Of a stretch of 64,000 nucleotides of DNA, positions 23,951 through 35,878 are shown in pieces. Position 1 is the first letter of the stretch. Each line of letters begins with the position of its first letter. Where the stretch lies: contig CM030933.1 of NCBI GenBank assembly GCA_018136815.1, positions 620,001 to 684,000 of the forward strand, in the 5' to 3' direction. Under the pieces are notes generated by a model. That model did no database searches and was not told the origin of the DNA. It was given only the letters and a program-made list of their open reading frames with translations. The DNA comes from Isochrysis galbana (lineage: Eukaryota; Haptophyta; Isochrysidales; Isochrysidaceae). The translations under genes were made by a program, and so were the position numbers.

Positions 23951-25156
23951 GGGGTATCAGCCACCTCTTTCATTTCAAGGACAAACTGTGATTTGACCCG
24001 ACGCCCCGTGAAGTATGTCACAAAACTTGGTATTGCTGAGGGAATGGTGCCTTAGTGCCCTCGGAACATTAAAAGAGGATATGCATGAGGTAACCAACAA
24101 GCCCAGGTTTAGGCAAAACAAGCACTTTGTGCTCGCGCTCTCACCTAGCGAAGTTTGTCCTTACTTCAGGGACTTGTCCTTAAAAGCGAGGTACCTTTAT
24201 CCGACTAAACGATGACGCCCTTGGGGAAAGCCATAAGGCTGGGCCCCCACACAGCGGCGCACTAAATTGCACCGCCACCCAACCAGGATTAAAAACCTCC
24301 CCCCGCCCCCCCCTCCCTCAACGCTAGGCCCAAAGTAGTGCACATGGGCTGACCCCCCGAAACCAAACAAAAAGGAACGAGGGGGGGGGGGGGCGGGAAG
24401 GGGAGAGCGGAAGGGGCGAGGGCGATGGCAAACGGTAACCCGGTCATGGGAATAGTAGATAATAGCGTAGCGGGCATCTTCAAAGTAGCTTAACGGACGC
24501 CTTCTTTGCCAGTATCAAGCATTGTACGATTGATTCAATGGACAGCGCGCGTTAGCAACTACGCGACCCGAAAGAAGGCGCCCCGCGCCGGGGGGGGGGT
24601 CTCGAATCAGTCTCATTTCCGGGGCTCTTCGTGAATACACGTATTTGTATTCAACGACTAGGACTAGAAGTATTGAGATTTTTTTAAATCTTTCCCTTCC
24701 GACCCAAGCTTGCGAGTACATTTAAAAACATTGTAAGCCATATATACAGCACACACCATAAACCACACGTTCACTCTCGTCGTGCACGTTCGCCGCCGCC
24801 GGAGGCGAGAGCGTCACTCTTGAAAAGTAGAAAGGCGGGCATAGTTGTCTCCCTCCGTGATGCATTGTTGCACGCCACACCGAAGAAGAAACCTTTTGAC
24901 CACGCGCCTCCAGAATCGCCTTGCTGCCAGCGGCGACCATCAACGCCTTACTGGCCCTGAAGTATAGGCAAGGAAGCCATAAATGACAAGCGCACCTCTC
25001 CTCATGCGAGAGGGGAGGCGCGGCGTGGAAAGGGGACCGGCATGGATGCCCATGCACACTCCATTTTGCGGCAATGCCATCTCTCGATCTAGTAGTGATG
25101 ATGCTTAGCCGACGAGATCGAACCACGTTCACACACTTCCAGGTGAGACCTCGGGT
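23951..25156. other. intergenic, nothing recognised
   Basis: Downstream of the OSCP gene. G-rich patch at 24380-24405 and a C-rich patch at 24300-24320. No reading frame of known type. I looked for tRNA-like cloverleaf boxes and saw none I would defend. Confidence 0.4.
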
Positions 25157-26757
25157 CTATTGGCTGTTCACTCCAAGAAGCGATGACAACTTCTTGAGCT
25201 GGGTGGCCATGGAAAAGTCGATGAATTTGTCACCCATTTCAATCGTGTGGCCCGAGATCAGGCCAAGGTCCGTCTTGTATACAACATTGACCGTCTAAAA
25301 ATGTGGAAGGAGATTTCTAGTTTGTTCGCTAGAGGCGGTGTACTGGGTGGTGCGCTGATGTCGCGTGCAATTCGAGCAAGGACGGGCTTCGTGACCTGGA
25401 TGAAATACGCAAGTGCGGGCGGAGGTGACTACTACCGCTCACCTGGCCAGGGGCGATGAGCTCCGCCATAGATGCTTCGATCTCCTTCTTGCCTGCGGCG
25501 TCCAAATCCTTTGCCGTCGTCACGTAAGCCGTCACCTATGGGGCGAGAGCGACACAGCATAAGAATACTGCCTGGATGGCCATGTCCGGTTGCATGCAAT
25601 CATGCACAAAATGAGCACAACCTCTCTGAACGCGATCCGCACGAGGCTCATCATCGCCGATAGCAACAGCAAGTTTCGGAAGATTCAACAATCCTGCCCA
25701 CGCTTGGTTCGCAACCTTGAAGACTTTGCAGAGGCCAGCGTCCCACAGGCGGTGCGTGCAGGCAGACAACCCCGCAGCACACGCAGCCTGCACTTGTTGG
25801 CGGCAAAGCGAGCTCCATCCGGGGCAAGTCTGCGCACCTCGCCCTTGGCCGCGACCATGAGCTCATTGAACAACTCCAGCACCTTCTTCATGTCGGTGGT
25901 GCGTCCGCCCTCAGCAAGCGTCGCCATTGCGTTCTTTGTCGTGCCGCAGGCACCCATCTTTTCCATCATCTCCATCTGAAATGTCCATGGTTGGGTGCCA
26001 TGAGTGTGGCGTGTGTTGCTCCATTTCCGGTTCACAGTGCGGCTGCTGGGGACCTAACCCCTCCTCCCGCTACCATGAATAGGTCGCCTCGGAAAGCAGA
26101 CCAGGGACTTCCGGGTCCAGGGCCCTCAAAAGCTCCCTCAGAAGACGCACGCGGCTATTCACTCCATCTCAATCATTCTCACGGCAACCCCCATGCTGAG
26201 TGCCGCATCGCCATCTCCCGTCAACATCTCTGCACCGCTGCGCCGCCACTGCCATTCATGATAACAAAATGACGCACCAGGGTCTTCGCCTTCTCGCCGC
26301 GCGGGATCCCGGGATTCGTCACAAAACTGGCCACCGCAGGGTTTGCCATAGCATCAGAGAAGGCCTGCAAGCAAATCCAAGGTGCAATTACGAGCGAGCA
26401 ATTTGCGTGCGCGCACACCAGGCGGCCAGTCCGTCTGCCCACTTTCCACACAAACGCTCAACTGTGCTCATACATCACGACATCGCGCATGGGCTCTCAA
26501 ACGACGGGAGCCGTTCTGCTCTCTCCGCCTCTTGAACCTCCCTCTCAGATAAGCCACGCCGCATCTTCGTCCGTGCTCACCTTCAGGTCGGCGTCGACCT
26601 TAGCCAGCTCCCCCTTCTTGGCAGCGGCGGAGTAGATGGCCGAAGCGTACCGTCCCGCAATGCCGAACAACGCAATGGGAGGCTTCTCAGGAAGCGCAGC
26701 GCTGGAGAGAGCGCGGGCGTTTGCACAGCGCAGCGCCGAGAGGGAGCGACCGAGCAT
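25157..26757 (-). CDS. ATP5O: mitochondrial ATP synthase OSCP (delta-type) subunit
   Basis: Five exons on the minus strand, 26581-26757, 26278-26364, 25838-25975, 25443-25535 and 25157-25294, all join at codon borders to 210 residues, the usual OSCP length. Recognisable are LFGIAGRYASAIYSAAAKKG (29-48), ANPAVASFVTNPGIPRGEK, CGTTKNAMATLAEGGR, LELFNELMVAAKGEV, VTTAKDLDAAGKKEIEASM and the C-terminal strand-turn VVYKTDLGLISGHTIEMGDK followed by DFSMATQLKKLSSLL. OSCP links the F1 head to the peripheral stalk of the mitochondrial ATP synthase. The first 20 residues (MLGRSLSALRCANARALSSA) are basic and hydroxylated, a typical mitochondrial presequence, which favours the mitochondrial form over the plastid delta subunit. 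All introns are GT-AG, about 148-300 bp. Confidence 0.92.
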
Positions 26758-27164
26758 GGCTGGTTGCTGCGCGAGGGAAACAAACGAAAAGAGAAGGGAG
26801 TTGAGGGGGGGGGGGAGTCGGAGGCTCTGACGGTCAGGGCTGAGAGGCGTGGGGAGTAGAGGGACGCCGGGGGATAGAGCAGGGCGCAGATCAGGCGGAG
26901 GTGGGTGGGGTGGGGGTGGGGGGGGGGGGGAAGCAGGCAAGGGGGTTGAGGAGGGGGAGGGGCAGGAGGGGAGAGAGGAAGCGCAGCGGAGAGGGGAGGG
27001 GGGGGAGGGGGGGGGCATCGCACCGACGCCGCAGGGTGAGGGCCTTTACTTCCCCACACTCCGTGCCCCCCTACGGTACACATTTTCTGGAGACTCCTCC
27101 GATAAAACATATCGTCGTAGAGTAGGATGTAGGACATCTTCTTAGATAGCAGATAGGCCCAGGT
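26758..27164. other. G-rich low-complexity leader region of OSCP gene
   Basis: Plus-strand G-rich runs at 26800-26815, 26900-26935 and 26995-27015 read as C/CT-rich sequence on the sense strand of the minus-strand OSCP gene and directly precede its ATG. No gene recognised. Confidence 0.5.
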
Positions 27165-27262
27165 CTCAATCCTAGCTGGGAAACACAGCCGGGGCTTCTC
27201 CAAACACAGGAAACACGGTCTGTGTTTGGGTTTCGTAGAAACACAGCCAAACACAGTCCTAT
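27165..27262 (-). repeat. AAACACAG-rich repeat, inverted partner of 1063-1190
   Basis: Contains CCTAGCTGGGAAACACAGC, TTTCGTAGAAACACAG and several AAACACAG words. See the entry at 1063; the two copies are 26 kb apart and oppositely oriented at the CCTAGCTGGG junction. Confidence 0.6.
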
Positions 27263-27663
27263 ACACAGCGGGGGGGCCTCTGCCTCTATAACTATAACTC
27301 TCTCTAAGTATAGAGTTTATAGTACTTTGTAGATTGTAAAAAAAACTTCTTAATACTCACGCCGCGCGCGCGACTATGCACTCTAACACATGTAGCCTCG
27401 CCCGCCGCTCTCATCCCCGCTCCACCTGCCTTGCGGCCCGTCCCTCGTGCGCTACCTAGGGGCTGGGTGTATGGGGTTTCCTGCAGCAGACGGTGTGCAC
27501 CGATCCCCGATAGGTTTTTTCCACCCCTTCCTCCTGTACCATCGGGCTATCGGTTTCTGTGCTGTTTTCTTTTTTCAGACCTGTGGGATGGGCGGCGTGT
27601 TTCCGTGCTTTCGGGGGTCGAGGCAGGGCGGGTGAGTGAAGCGTCGTGCCGGCCTATGCGCGG
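27263..27663. other. intergenic, nothing recognised
   Basis: AT-rich at 27290-27350 and GC-rich after 27360. No gene or shared repeat was recognised. Confidence 0.4.
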
Positions 27664-28140
27664 TTACGCTAGCTTTTCCGTTAGTTGGAGTGCATTGGCT
27701 ATTGCGGCCAGGTTGCCGCCTAACATCAGTGTGCCTTTATCGTTGAATGTAAAGACGGGCGCGCAAAGCTCACGCGGGGACTTGAGCTTCGGTTTTCTCC
27801 CTTGTGAGGCTATGCTAGTGCGTGCGGCCGAGGGCTTGTCCGGGGGGGTGAGTCCTCTGGCGAGGACCGTAAATCTGCTAAGGGTTTTTTCGATGACCGG
27901 CACGTGATGGAAAGTGTAGTTGTCAAATTCTACTTTGTAAAAGTCACCTATTATGTACCTCCACGCTATGATGTAGAGGGCTTTGAGGCTGTCGGGTGTC
28001 GTTGTGTTCGGGTATACGGTATACGAAGAGTCTGTCTTTAAGCTTTTGTGCTGGGCAGCGCCGAAGGACGCTGAAGGACGCGCTGCGGGACCAGTCACAG
28101 TCCCTTTCACACCATTTGCATCCTCACACACCACCAGCAC
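27664..28140 (-). pseudogene. decayed copy of an unnamed transposon ORF
   Basis: A minus-strand frame without ATG at its start. Its last 80 residues (YTFHHVPVIEKTLSRF, VLARGLTPP, SQGRKPKLKSPREL, CAPVFTFNDKGTL and the terminal LTEKLA) align with the plus-strand ORF 51415-51696 at about 43 of 78 positions, and both end at the same point. The upstream residues (DSLKALYIIAWRYIIGDFYK) may belong to the same protein. I do not recognise the family. Repeat words around it (28380-28560) also occur next to the other copy, so the ORF travels with a mobile element. Confidence 0.6.
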
Positions 28141-28379
28141 GAGTGCGCGGCTTGCCGTGCTTCTTTTTACACTCGCCGCAGAGGCCGTTCCACTCGCTTA
28201 GTTGATCGCCTTTGCGTACACCGTCATGGTCTCGTGGTCGCGGAGTGCGTAAAGCACATACGGAGCCTTGGGGTGTATGTATGTAGGTTGGGATGTCTGT
28301 GATTATTGCACCCTGCGAGCCATGGGCAAGGGACTGAATGTCAAAATTAGCAACTTGCGGTCTGAAAGCGCGCGCCGTA

Positions 28380-28560
28380 AAAAAAAAACATCTGAAGATT
28401 CAGGCTACTACCGCTAGCTATAAAGACCACGCACTCACGGTACCGACTCACGCCATCGCCTATACCCCAGAACACTCACTCCCTTTACACTACCCCCTTC
28501 ATTCCTTTGTCTTTGGTATCGGGGGGGGGGGCGCGTGCACTACGACGGGCCAAGCGCAAG
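28380..28560 (+). repeat. element end shared with 51.2 and 54.8 kb
   Basis: ACATCTGAAGATTCAGGCTA, then TTCCTTTGTCTTTGGTATC, GGGGG and GTGCACTACGA. The same order of words occurs at 51168-51345 (ACTTCTGAAGATTCGG, TCGTCTTCGGTTTCCGGGGT, GTGCACTACCATG) and in two pieces at 54778 and 55490. TCTGAAAGCGCGCGCCGTA just upstream (28358) recurs at 29244. Confidence 0.65.
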
Positions 28561-29125
28561 GGGCGGGCTGGGGCAGACCTGTTGTTGGGTGTTCCTGTGG
28601 CAGACAAACGTAAAACGCTTTCTGAACTATCTTATATTGTCCCCAGGGGGTCTCGGCCCCCGCCCTTCGGCCTTTCTTCGTCCGCTGCCGCACTTTCGCG
28701 GTGTTTGACTGCCGCGCAGGGTGTCTTCCCGTTGATATACCGTAAATGGGCGGATATCTTACCTATTCTCGGGCCAGATCGTGTGGTTTTTTTTTGTCGT
28801 TCTTTTCCCGTCGTTCTCTTCGTTCTCCTACGGGCGTGTGCTGCATGGCGCGCGCCATGGCCCCCTTCTGGGGGGCCCCTCGGGGCCCCCCAGAGGGCCA
28901 GCCAGGGCAGCTCAGGGGGCAGTGGAGGCTGGGGCTGGGGCAGTGCCCCTGGCCTCTCCTGCCTCTCCCTCGCTCGCCTCGCTGGCCCTGGGTGCCCTCC
29001 TGGCGGCCTCGGTGGTCTGTGGCTCAGTGGTGAGGGGGGGGTCAGTACGAGCGAGGGCCAGTGCAGGCGAGTGCGTGCGGCGCGCGGCGCGCGCTCGGCG
29101 AAGGTCTGGGCCAGATTGATGTCAG
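28561..29125. other. intergenic, GC-rich with imperfect palindromes
   Basis: Near 28848-28910 GGGGCCCC and GGCGCGCC type palindromes cluster. Reading frames are compositional. No gene recognised. Confidence 0.4.
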
Positions 29126-29155
29126 CTCAGCCCCTGCCAGCAGGCAGGGGCTGAG
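29126..29155. other. perfect hairpin, 13-bp arms
   Basis: CTCAGCCCCTGCC, a 4-base AGCA loop, and GGCAGGGGCTGAG are exactly complementary. No T-run follows on either strand, so it is not a simple terminator. It may mark an element end. Confidence 0.75.
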
Positions 29156-29317
29156 GTTGGTTGTGCAGGCCCACCCAGGGGGTGTCTGCGATGGAGAGAG
29201 GGGGGCGCGAGGCCCCCATTGGCCTCCTACTTATAAAAGTAGTTCTGAAAGCGCGCGCCGTAGATGTTAAATATCGATAATAGGGTCCCGTGTGAATATT
29301 GTTGTATAAATAACTAT

Positions 29318-29360
29318 GGACATTTGATGGCTCCATTCGATTGATGTCCCATAATTGACG
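29318..29360 (+). repeat. 43-bp dispersed direct repeat, copy 2
   Basis: Identical to 3-45. Here it lies between the TCTGAAAGCGCGCGCCGTA word (29244) and the repeat at 29412, suggesting that all three are parts of one composite element of about 350 bp. Confidence 0.9.
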
Positions 29361-29411
29361 AAACGACATCTTAGGGGCATCACTTATTCTTACCCCCTTT
29401 ATCCCACGCCC

Positions 29412-29590
29412 CTGGCCGAAGCAGCGCGCGCGGCCTCTCCTCCCCCGGTTCTCCAAGGAAAGAAGCGGGAGGAGGGGGAAGGGGACGTGGTAGGATGGGG
29501 GAGGTAGTTAGTAGTTAGGAGTAGCACAAGCAATCTGCCACACGCCGTGCAAGTAGCGGTTAGTTTTGTAAGGCTTTTTTTATGAAATAT
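29412..29590. repeat. dispersed repeat, copy 2 (partner at 23773)
   Basis: Shares the first 24 bases exactly with 23773-23796 and the following purine-rich stretch and GTAGCGG ... T-rich end loosely. See that entry. Confidence 0.65.
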
Positions 29591-30085
29591 GCGGCAGGGG
29601 GGCGCACTTGCTCCTACTCCAAGGCTAAAATCTACACTATCCCAGCGTGCATGCGCACATGGACATATGACATATGGATATGCATCAATCATGATCATGG
29701 TGAGTGTGAGTAGGACCTTCCCATGCTACCCGACTCTATGTTGCAGTCACCTGCTTTGTAGCATGTGTTTCACAATCGAAATCCGTAGGGCATGACCTTT
29801 GTTGCATCCGTTTCCTTCCGTTCCACAACGCGCACTAGTACTCGATTCATGGTTTGTCTACCGCAATCAACTCACACGCTTAGATCATGGACGAATCCAA
29901 GTGCGGCAGCCAATATAGTGCGCTGGAAAGACAGATGTGGCAGTGCGTGGCTCGGAGGCCATGTGAACAAATCGATGCCAATATCGCTCTCAAGCGGCTT
30001 CGATCAATCGGCAATCTATGCCGCGAGTCACAGGATACCTCACTTTGCGCCAACGTGGTAATAGTAAGGCGTTGAGGAGCCGGGA
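29591..30085. other. intergenic, nothing recognised
   Basis: Downstream of the carboxypeptidase gene on the minus strand. No gene or shared repeat noticed. Confidence 0.4.
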
Positions 30086-33000
30086 TCAGCGTGGCCTTCC
30101 GACGCCCGTCGGCCGCATTCCACCCTGCATAGTCTCCGCTCCCCGAGAAGCTAGGGTGCGCGGCAGGGGTACCTCATTCCCGGCCCCCATGTGAGCTCCT
30201 GACGACCAGCGAACCTCGGGGCAGGCCCCGCGGCACGGCGAGGTAGGCATAGATCGCGTAGGGCTTCCCTCCCTGCCCACGCCTCCTCCTCCTCCGAGTA
30301 TCCCGCCGCCAATTAGCCCACCGTCGATACCGTCCACGGCAACGGCGCCCGGCCGCCGGCGCGATGCGAGCATCGGCCCGCAGGCTACGCCGTTCTCGTG
30401 GTCATGTGGGGCGAATCTGTTGGCTCCTAACGAGTCGAGGCGTGAGGGCGCGGTTTGTGCATCCGAGGAATCACAGCGTGACGGAGACGGTGGCAGTCCG
30501 GCAGAGTCAAACCTCGCGAGCGATGGTGGCCATCCGGCGGAGTCGAAGCGCGAGAAGGCAGGCGACGCCCCAGCAGAGTCGAATCGCGAGAGCCCGGGCG
30601 GCGCCCCAGCGGAGTCGAAGCGCGAGGGTGTTAACGGCAAGCTAACCGGATCCAGAAGAGAGATCGAGGCGATGGAAGCCCGGTCGCTGCCCGTGCCGCT
30701 GGCAGCGAACACGTTGCCCCCAATAGCTGTACTAAGGTGTCGTTTGGCAGCGTCGAGATGAGACTGCGCGAGCTGCGCCTGCATGTTCGGTGCGTTCCGG
30801 TCCTCGCGCCATGGGAATAGGTGCTCCTCAAGCGAGTTGATGCGGTCTTCCGCAGCCCCTACGAAAGGAAGCTGTGCAACCCGACCGACCGGTCGGGCAG
30901 AGCTGCCACGTCGACGAGCAGGGAATCCTCCTTTCGTCCCGATAGGCGTGCCGCCCCCACTCGCATACCCACTACCGTAGCCGCTACGGCTCCCCGTCCC
31001 AACAACGCCGCTGGCGTTGTAGGAAGCATTCCCGACGGCCGCTGTGCCTCGCCTACCGTGGCTGGGTGAACCTGTTGTGCCGTCGGGGAATCCACCTATG
31101 TAGCTTCCCGGGAAGTTGTCGGTCGCGGTGTTCCCCCCACCTGTCAACCCGCCGTGCACCCCTCCACCCAGCAGACCGCCGTAGGTTATCGGAGGCGTCA
31201 TTAGGGCAGAAGAACCAGTGATGCCGTTACGCAAGGCGCCTACGGCGCCCCCACCCCCGTTGACCGCGTGTCCTGACAACCAACCAACAGCGGCTGCGGC
31301 GACCTTGTCAGTCTCCGGTCCCCTCTTGCTGCGGGCTCGCGCCGAATGGTCGTTGCCATGGAGCCCGCCGACTGAGAAACCGCGATGTGCCGCCGAGCGC
31401 AGGTGAATTTCGGCCGGACGCGAGGCCAAGTTGATGCCCGAGATGGTCATGAGTTTGCCGCGCATCGCATCTTCCTGCGCCGACGTTAGGTGGCCACCAT
31501 GATGATCGCAGGAGCCGCAGGTATTCATAGCGGCTGATGCACCGGCTCCAAAGCTTGCAACGAGGCTCGGCGCAGGAATCTCGTTGTCTATGCCTCCATC
31601 CTCTCCTCCTCCGTCCCTATCGTCGGCCACGTAGGCGTCCGACGACCGGCGGTTTGGGCGCGACGCGTCATCGTAGCCCGAATCACTGCTGCTGCCGCTC
31701 GAGGAATTGCCCGTCTCCTCGATATTCAGCATATGCCATTCTTCAGACGACTTGTCGGTCATCTGGAGGTTCACCTCCTCATTGCCGCTCGCGTTGCCCG
31801 GGGCCGTGGCCTCAACGTCGGGCGGCGTGGGGAGCTCCAACGCCGGTTGCCCTGCGGAAGTTGCAGTGGAGCTCCCCGATGTCGCATATGCCGGCTCCTT
31901 CTCCTTGTCGGCAGGTGCAGCCACAGGGGCAGGGGCCACAACATCGCCGGGACGCTTGGGCCTGGCGGCCGTTGCCACTGCTTCTTTCGCCTCGACCGAT
32001 GCGCGCCTGCGCAACTGCTTGGGCACATCATTCGACGTGGGCTTGGCCGCCTCCTTGATCGGATCGCGCTTGTTCCGCGTCGCGCCGTCGCCCCCCTTGG
32101 CCTTGGCGCCCCCCATCTTCTTCTTCTTCTTCTTCTTCTTCTTCTTGGACATGCCCAGTCCTGATCCTCCATCGTCGGAGGGTGCCCCGCCGTCGGAGCC
32201 GTCCGAGTCTCCAAGAAGCTCGGTGCCAGCAAGCAGGAGTTCTTGCAGTGCCGCCTGGACCGCGTCTGAGTTTGGGAGAGCCACCGTCTGCGCCGCCGCG
32301 GCGCCACCCACTGCCATTGTACCCATACTTGGGCAGGTAGACAACACGGCAGCGGAAGTGTTAGGCGTCAGCTTCGCGGAGGCACCCAGTTGATGTGCTC
32401 TTGAGGCTGCATGCGATGCGGCCGCCGACGCTCCACTCGTTTCCCCTCGCGAGTCTAGAGACAAGGTGCGCGTGAATGCGTCGCGCTCCGCGTCGTAGTC
32501 TGTCGTGTCCGATGCGGGCTCCCCGGAGGGAGCTCGGGTCGGTAACACTAGGTGGTCGTCAGAAGGGCCGCTTGCGGCGGGTTCTGCGTTGGTGACTTGG
32601 TGGGGTTTCCACGTTACGACCTGAGCACATGATGTCAAAGGGGTAGGCGAGGAAGTGCTCGGGCAAATGACCGCCCGCGCGGCAGCGGCCGCCGCCTGAA
32701 TGGCATTGAACGCAGCAGACGTTGCCACCCCAGACATCGTGGCTTCCCGCTGCCTACGCTTCGCCTCCTCCACCCGTGCCGCCGCCGCTCGCTCAGCCTC
32801 CTCCTCGCTTCTGCGACGAGCCTCCGCAGCGAGAGCCGCCGGCGTCGGCGCGTGCGGATCAATTCCGAAGAACTCGACAAGGGATCGACAAAAATCGTGC
32901 CCAGCTGCCTCAAGTTCCACCGAGCTGAAGTGGTTTGGCCGAGGCGGGGGGGCAGTGGCAGGGGCGCCGCTTGTGCGTAGCGTGCCCGATGCGGTGCTCT

Positions 33001-35606
33001 CTGCAGCGGATGGTGCGGCCACGGGTGCTAAGGAAGCCGCATCATCATCCGGCGCGCTTCGGGCGTGCTCGACGGCAGGTGGCGCCGCCGCTGTTGCAGC
33101 CGCGGCGCGGCAGACCAGATCGGAGCCGCAAAAGGAAGCTTCGAGGGTGTATGAGGTGAGTAGGTCGAGCTGCGAGCATGAAGGCGCGGCGTTGGGGATG
33201 CACCGGTCAGGGGCGATGTCGGCCAATGCCGGTGGTGGTGGTGGTGGGGGATTTAGAGCACGCTAGCTTGCTCACCTCGCGATGGATAACGACACGCGCG
33301 GTGCACTCCTTGGACTTTTTGACGGAGAAAGAGCATGAGTAGAAGTGGAAGCTGTTCGGCGAATGCTTGCTCAGCAATAAGGGGAACACCTGGGCGAGGA
33401 GGGCTGAGCCGCGGTCCGCGCAGCCGTACCTATGGAGACCCGGCACCGGGGGGGGGGGGGGGGGCGTGACGAGGCAGTGCGACGCTGCAGGCAGCTGCAG
33501 CACGCGCGACCGGTGAACAATTGGGTTGACCACACGTGAGTGTCCGTTCTACCTCGCGACACATAAGAGACCCTCGATCGCAAGGAGCTCCGTCCGCTGA
33601 GGGTGCAGGTGGTGGCATGCGGGTTTGGGTCATACATGAAGATGTTGGGCTTCCGGGAGTGGCCATGTAGGTCAACGAACATGGCGATTGGCTGGACGGC
33701 GTTGGTGCGAAGAAGAAGCTTCTTGAAGGCGTTGATCGTGGGGTGGTGTCGCGCAGACGGACGGAGCCATCGTCGGTTCAGGTCGCAGGCGGAGAGGGAA
33801 CATCGATAGTTGCCTGAGGAACATGGGAACCCCGCATGAGGGGATGCTCTTAGGCGTACTAGAGATGCGAAGGCTTTGCTGTCCTCTGATGTGTAAAGAG
33901 GCATCGACGGCCGCCGTGCAGCGGCCGCTGAGTGTCGATTGCAGTTGCTGTAGAGAGAGGCACACGTACCGACAATCACACCGTCGGGGTTGAGCATCGG
34001 CACGATGAGAAACAAGACGCGAGCGCGCAACGCCCGCGCCTCAATACTATCCCCCGTCAAAAAGCGCATGATCCCACGCATCATGAAGGAGGAGTTGGAT
34101 TCGCCAGGGTGAACACGTGCAGAGATAGCCACCACAGGGCGAGAGGAGATGAGCTGCGGCAAGTGGAGTAAACAGGCAAGGTGAGCCATCATGGGACTGA
34201 TGGCCGACGGGGTTCACATCCACATTCGCTCACCTCTTCCGAGGCGGCAAAATCGGTGATGAGAACATGTTCGCAAATGTTGCCGGCAATCGTAGTACAG
34301 AGAGGCTTGCGACGTATGACAGCACCACGCTTGGTGTCGGACTCGAGAGCATCTGCCAAACGAGGAAGGTGGGGTGAGATCGGTCGTCTGAGCTTGGGGC
34401 AGAAGTAGCGGGGGATGGGATTGCGATGCTGAGGTGTGGCAAGCCACAAGACGGCTCGTATTGTGAGCACGCCAATGTGACACTCATCGCGGGAGGTAGA
34501 ACGTGACCCTCCCGAGGTGGCCCAGCACGCTGGGTGATCGCATGCACCGCATTCACCGCGTCTTCCATGAGTGCTCCAACGAACATGCGCGAGTGCTGGG
34601 GTCGGGGTTGGCAGTTGGCGGGGTGCACACTCAGGTCTCTGCAAAGCTCAGTGTACGTATACGGGTAGCAATATGCGAAATAGATGGTGTCAGCCTCCTC
34701 GGCGGCGTCCCAGCAAAAAGACAGCGTGGAGTGTTCTCCCCGGCCACCGCCACGCTTCGCGACTCCGTTTTCAAAGTAAAGGATGGTGTCGCACCCTCTC
34801 CGCCAGCCGATGCCGCGCTCGGCAGCACGGGCCGAATACACGAGGGGGCGCATCCCTTGTCGGTAGAGGGAGTACGACTTGCAAAAGTTGATGATGTTGA
34901 AGCGGTATCGCTGAGCGGGGACCGCACCGCTCACGGCGAAGAGGTACCACTGCGTGTGCCCGCGTGTGCCGTGGTCCCAGTTTAGGAGCAGGTCGTACTC
35001 CTGCGCGTCGGTCAGGGCCGTGGAAAGGGTGGTCGGAGGGCCGAGCTCGACAACACCTGGAGCAGCCAAGACTGACGCATGTCCAGGAATGGCAGCAGGG
35101 CGCACCTCGATCGTTGAGCCCTCCTCTAGCCGCTGTGTTTGCACGTAGATCGCTCTGCGCAGGTTGCCGCTCTCAAACCTGGACTCAAACAGCAGACCAC
35201 CACCCGGCACGCGCGTTATGTCGGCTGGCACAAAGTGGACCGCGTCGTAGACCACGCGGTTGACGAGAGTGCCCGCCTCGGCGGCCGAGCGGCGAAGTGC
35301 CTTGAGGCTCTCGACGCGCTCGTCGTGCACCTCCTTCGAGACGGGTATGGTGGGCTCCGGCTCGCTCGGCATCGGCAGCCGCTTGAGCGGGACCGGCCAT
35401 GGCATCAGGTCCCTCACGGGCCCGGCCTGCGCGACAGGGATGCGCGAGGAACGGCGGACCAAGCTGGTCGGCGCGTTCGTACACGCGCCGCTCGGCAGCC
35501 CGAGAAACTGGCTGAGGCGCGGGCCCAGCTTGGGTGCGGCAGGCAGCGCTCTGGCTTCCTGAGGCTCACTCGCGGTGAGGGTGGGCTTCTCGTCCGAAGC
35601 CTCCAT
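30086..35606 (-). CDS. cytosolic carboxypeptidase (M14D, tubulin deglutamylase type) with long tail
   Basis: Exons 34631-35606, 34234-34352, 33970-34153, 33636-33813, 33276-33429 and 30086-33169 join to 1564 residues. The CCP N-domain shows FESRFESGNLRRAIYV, LLLNWDHGTRGHTQWYLF, YRFNIINFCKSYSLY, GMRPLVYS and FAYCYPYTYTEL. The zinc peptidase keeps every key residue: H and E of ARVHPGES (about 380, 383), LNPDGV, DLNRRW (437-442), the third ligand H of FVDLHGHS (476) and the catalytic E of SYTLEASFCGS (547). Family members trim glutamate side chains or C-terminal residues from tubulin. The roughly 950 residues after residue 600 are low complexity: a poly-Lys run (11-12 K, possible nuclear signal), Ser/Gly-rich stretches and a 12-residue tandem repeat of the SRFDSAGAPPGL type. 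The tail is one open 3-kb exon, so it is probably translated, but this is inference. Confidence 0.88.
30430..30645 (-). repeat. 36-bp coding tandem repeat, (SRFDSAG-x5)n
   Basis: Six 36-base units inside the carboxypeptidase last exon encode SRFDSAGAPPGL, SRFDSAGASPAF, SRFDSAGWPPSL, ARFDSAGLPPSP, SRCDSSDAQTAP and SRLDSLGAN. The first units are nearly perfect and the last decayed. Units have an R-x-x-S core that could be a phosphorylation site (inference). Confidence 0.85.
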
Positions 35607-35823
35607 TGGTGGGCGTGCGGCCGCTGTCTCCCCTCGCCACCCCTCCCCGACCTCGTTGGCAGTCCCGCTCCTTCCCTCCCTTGCGGCCGGCGAGCAGTAG
35701 AGGGAGAGGGGGAGAGAGAGGGGCGTCGAGAGGGAGGGAGTGGCGAGCGAGGGCGCGACGGCGCCGCCGGCTGGCTTCCCCCCCCTCCCCCCCCACTCTT
35801 TCCCGCAGCCCTTCCTCCCCCGT

Positions 35824-35878
<55 letters not shown>

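Noticed and set aside
23450..25156. tRNA or other small RNA genes
   Set aside because: Looked for B-box-like GGTTCGAAT words and cloverleaf arms here and across the window; none was convincing.
29126..29155. Intrinsic transcription terminator
   Set aside because: A perfect stem but without a T-run, and the genome is eukaryotic.
30364..33266. Plus-strand ORFs opposite the carboxypeptidase tail (up to 228 codons)
   Set aside because: Antisense shadows of a GC-rich exon; the minus strand carries the peptidase motif and a continuous frame.
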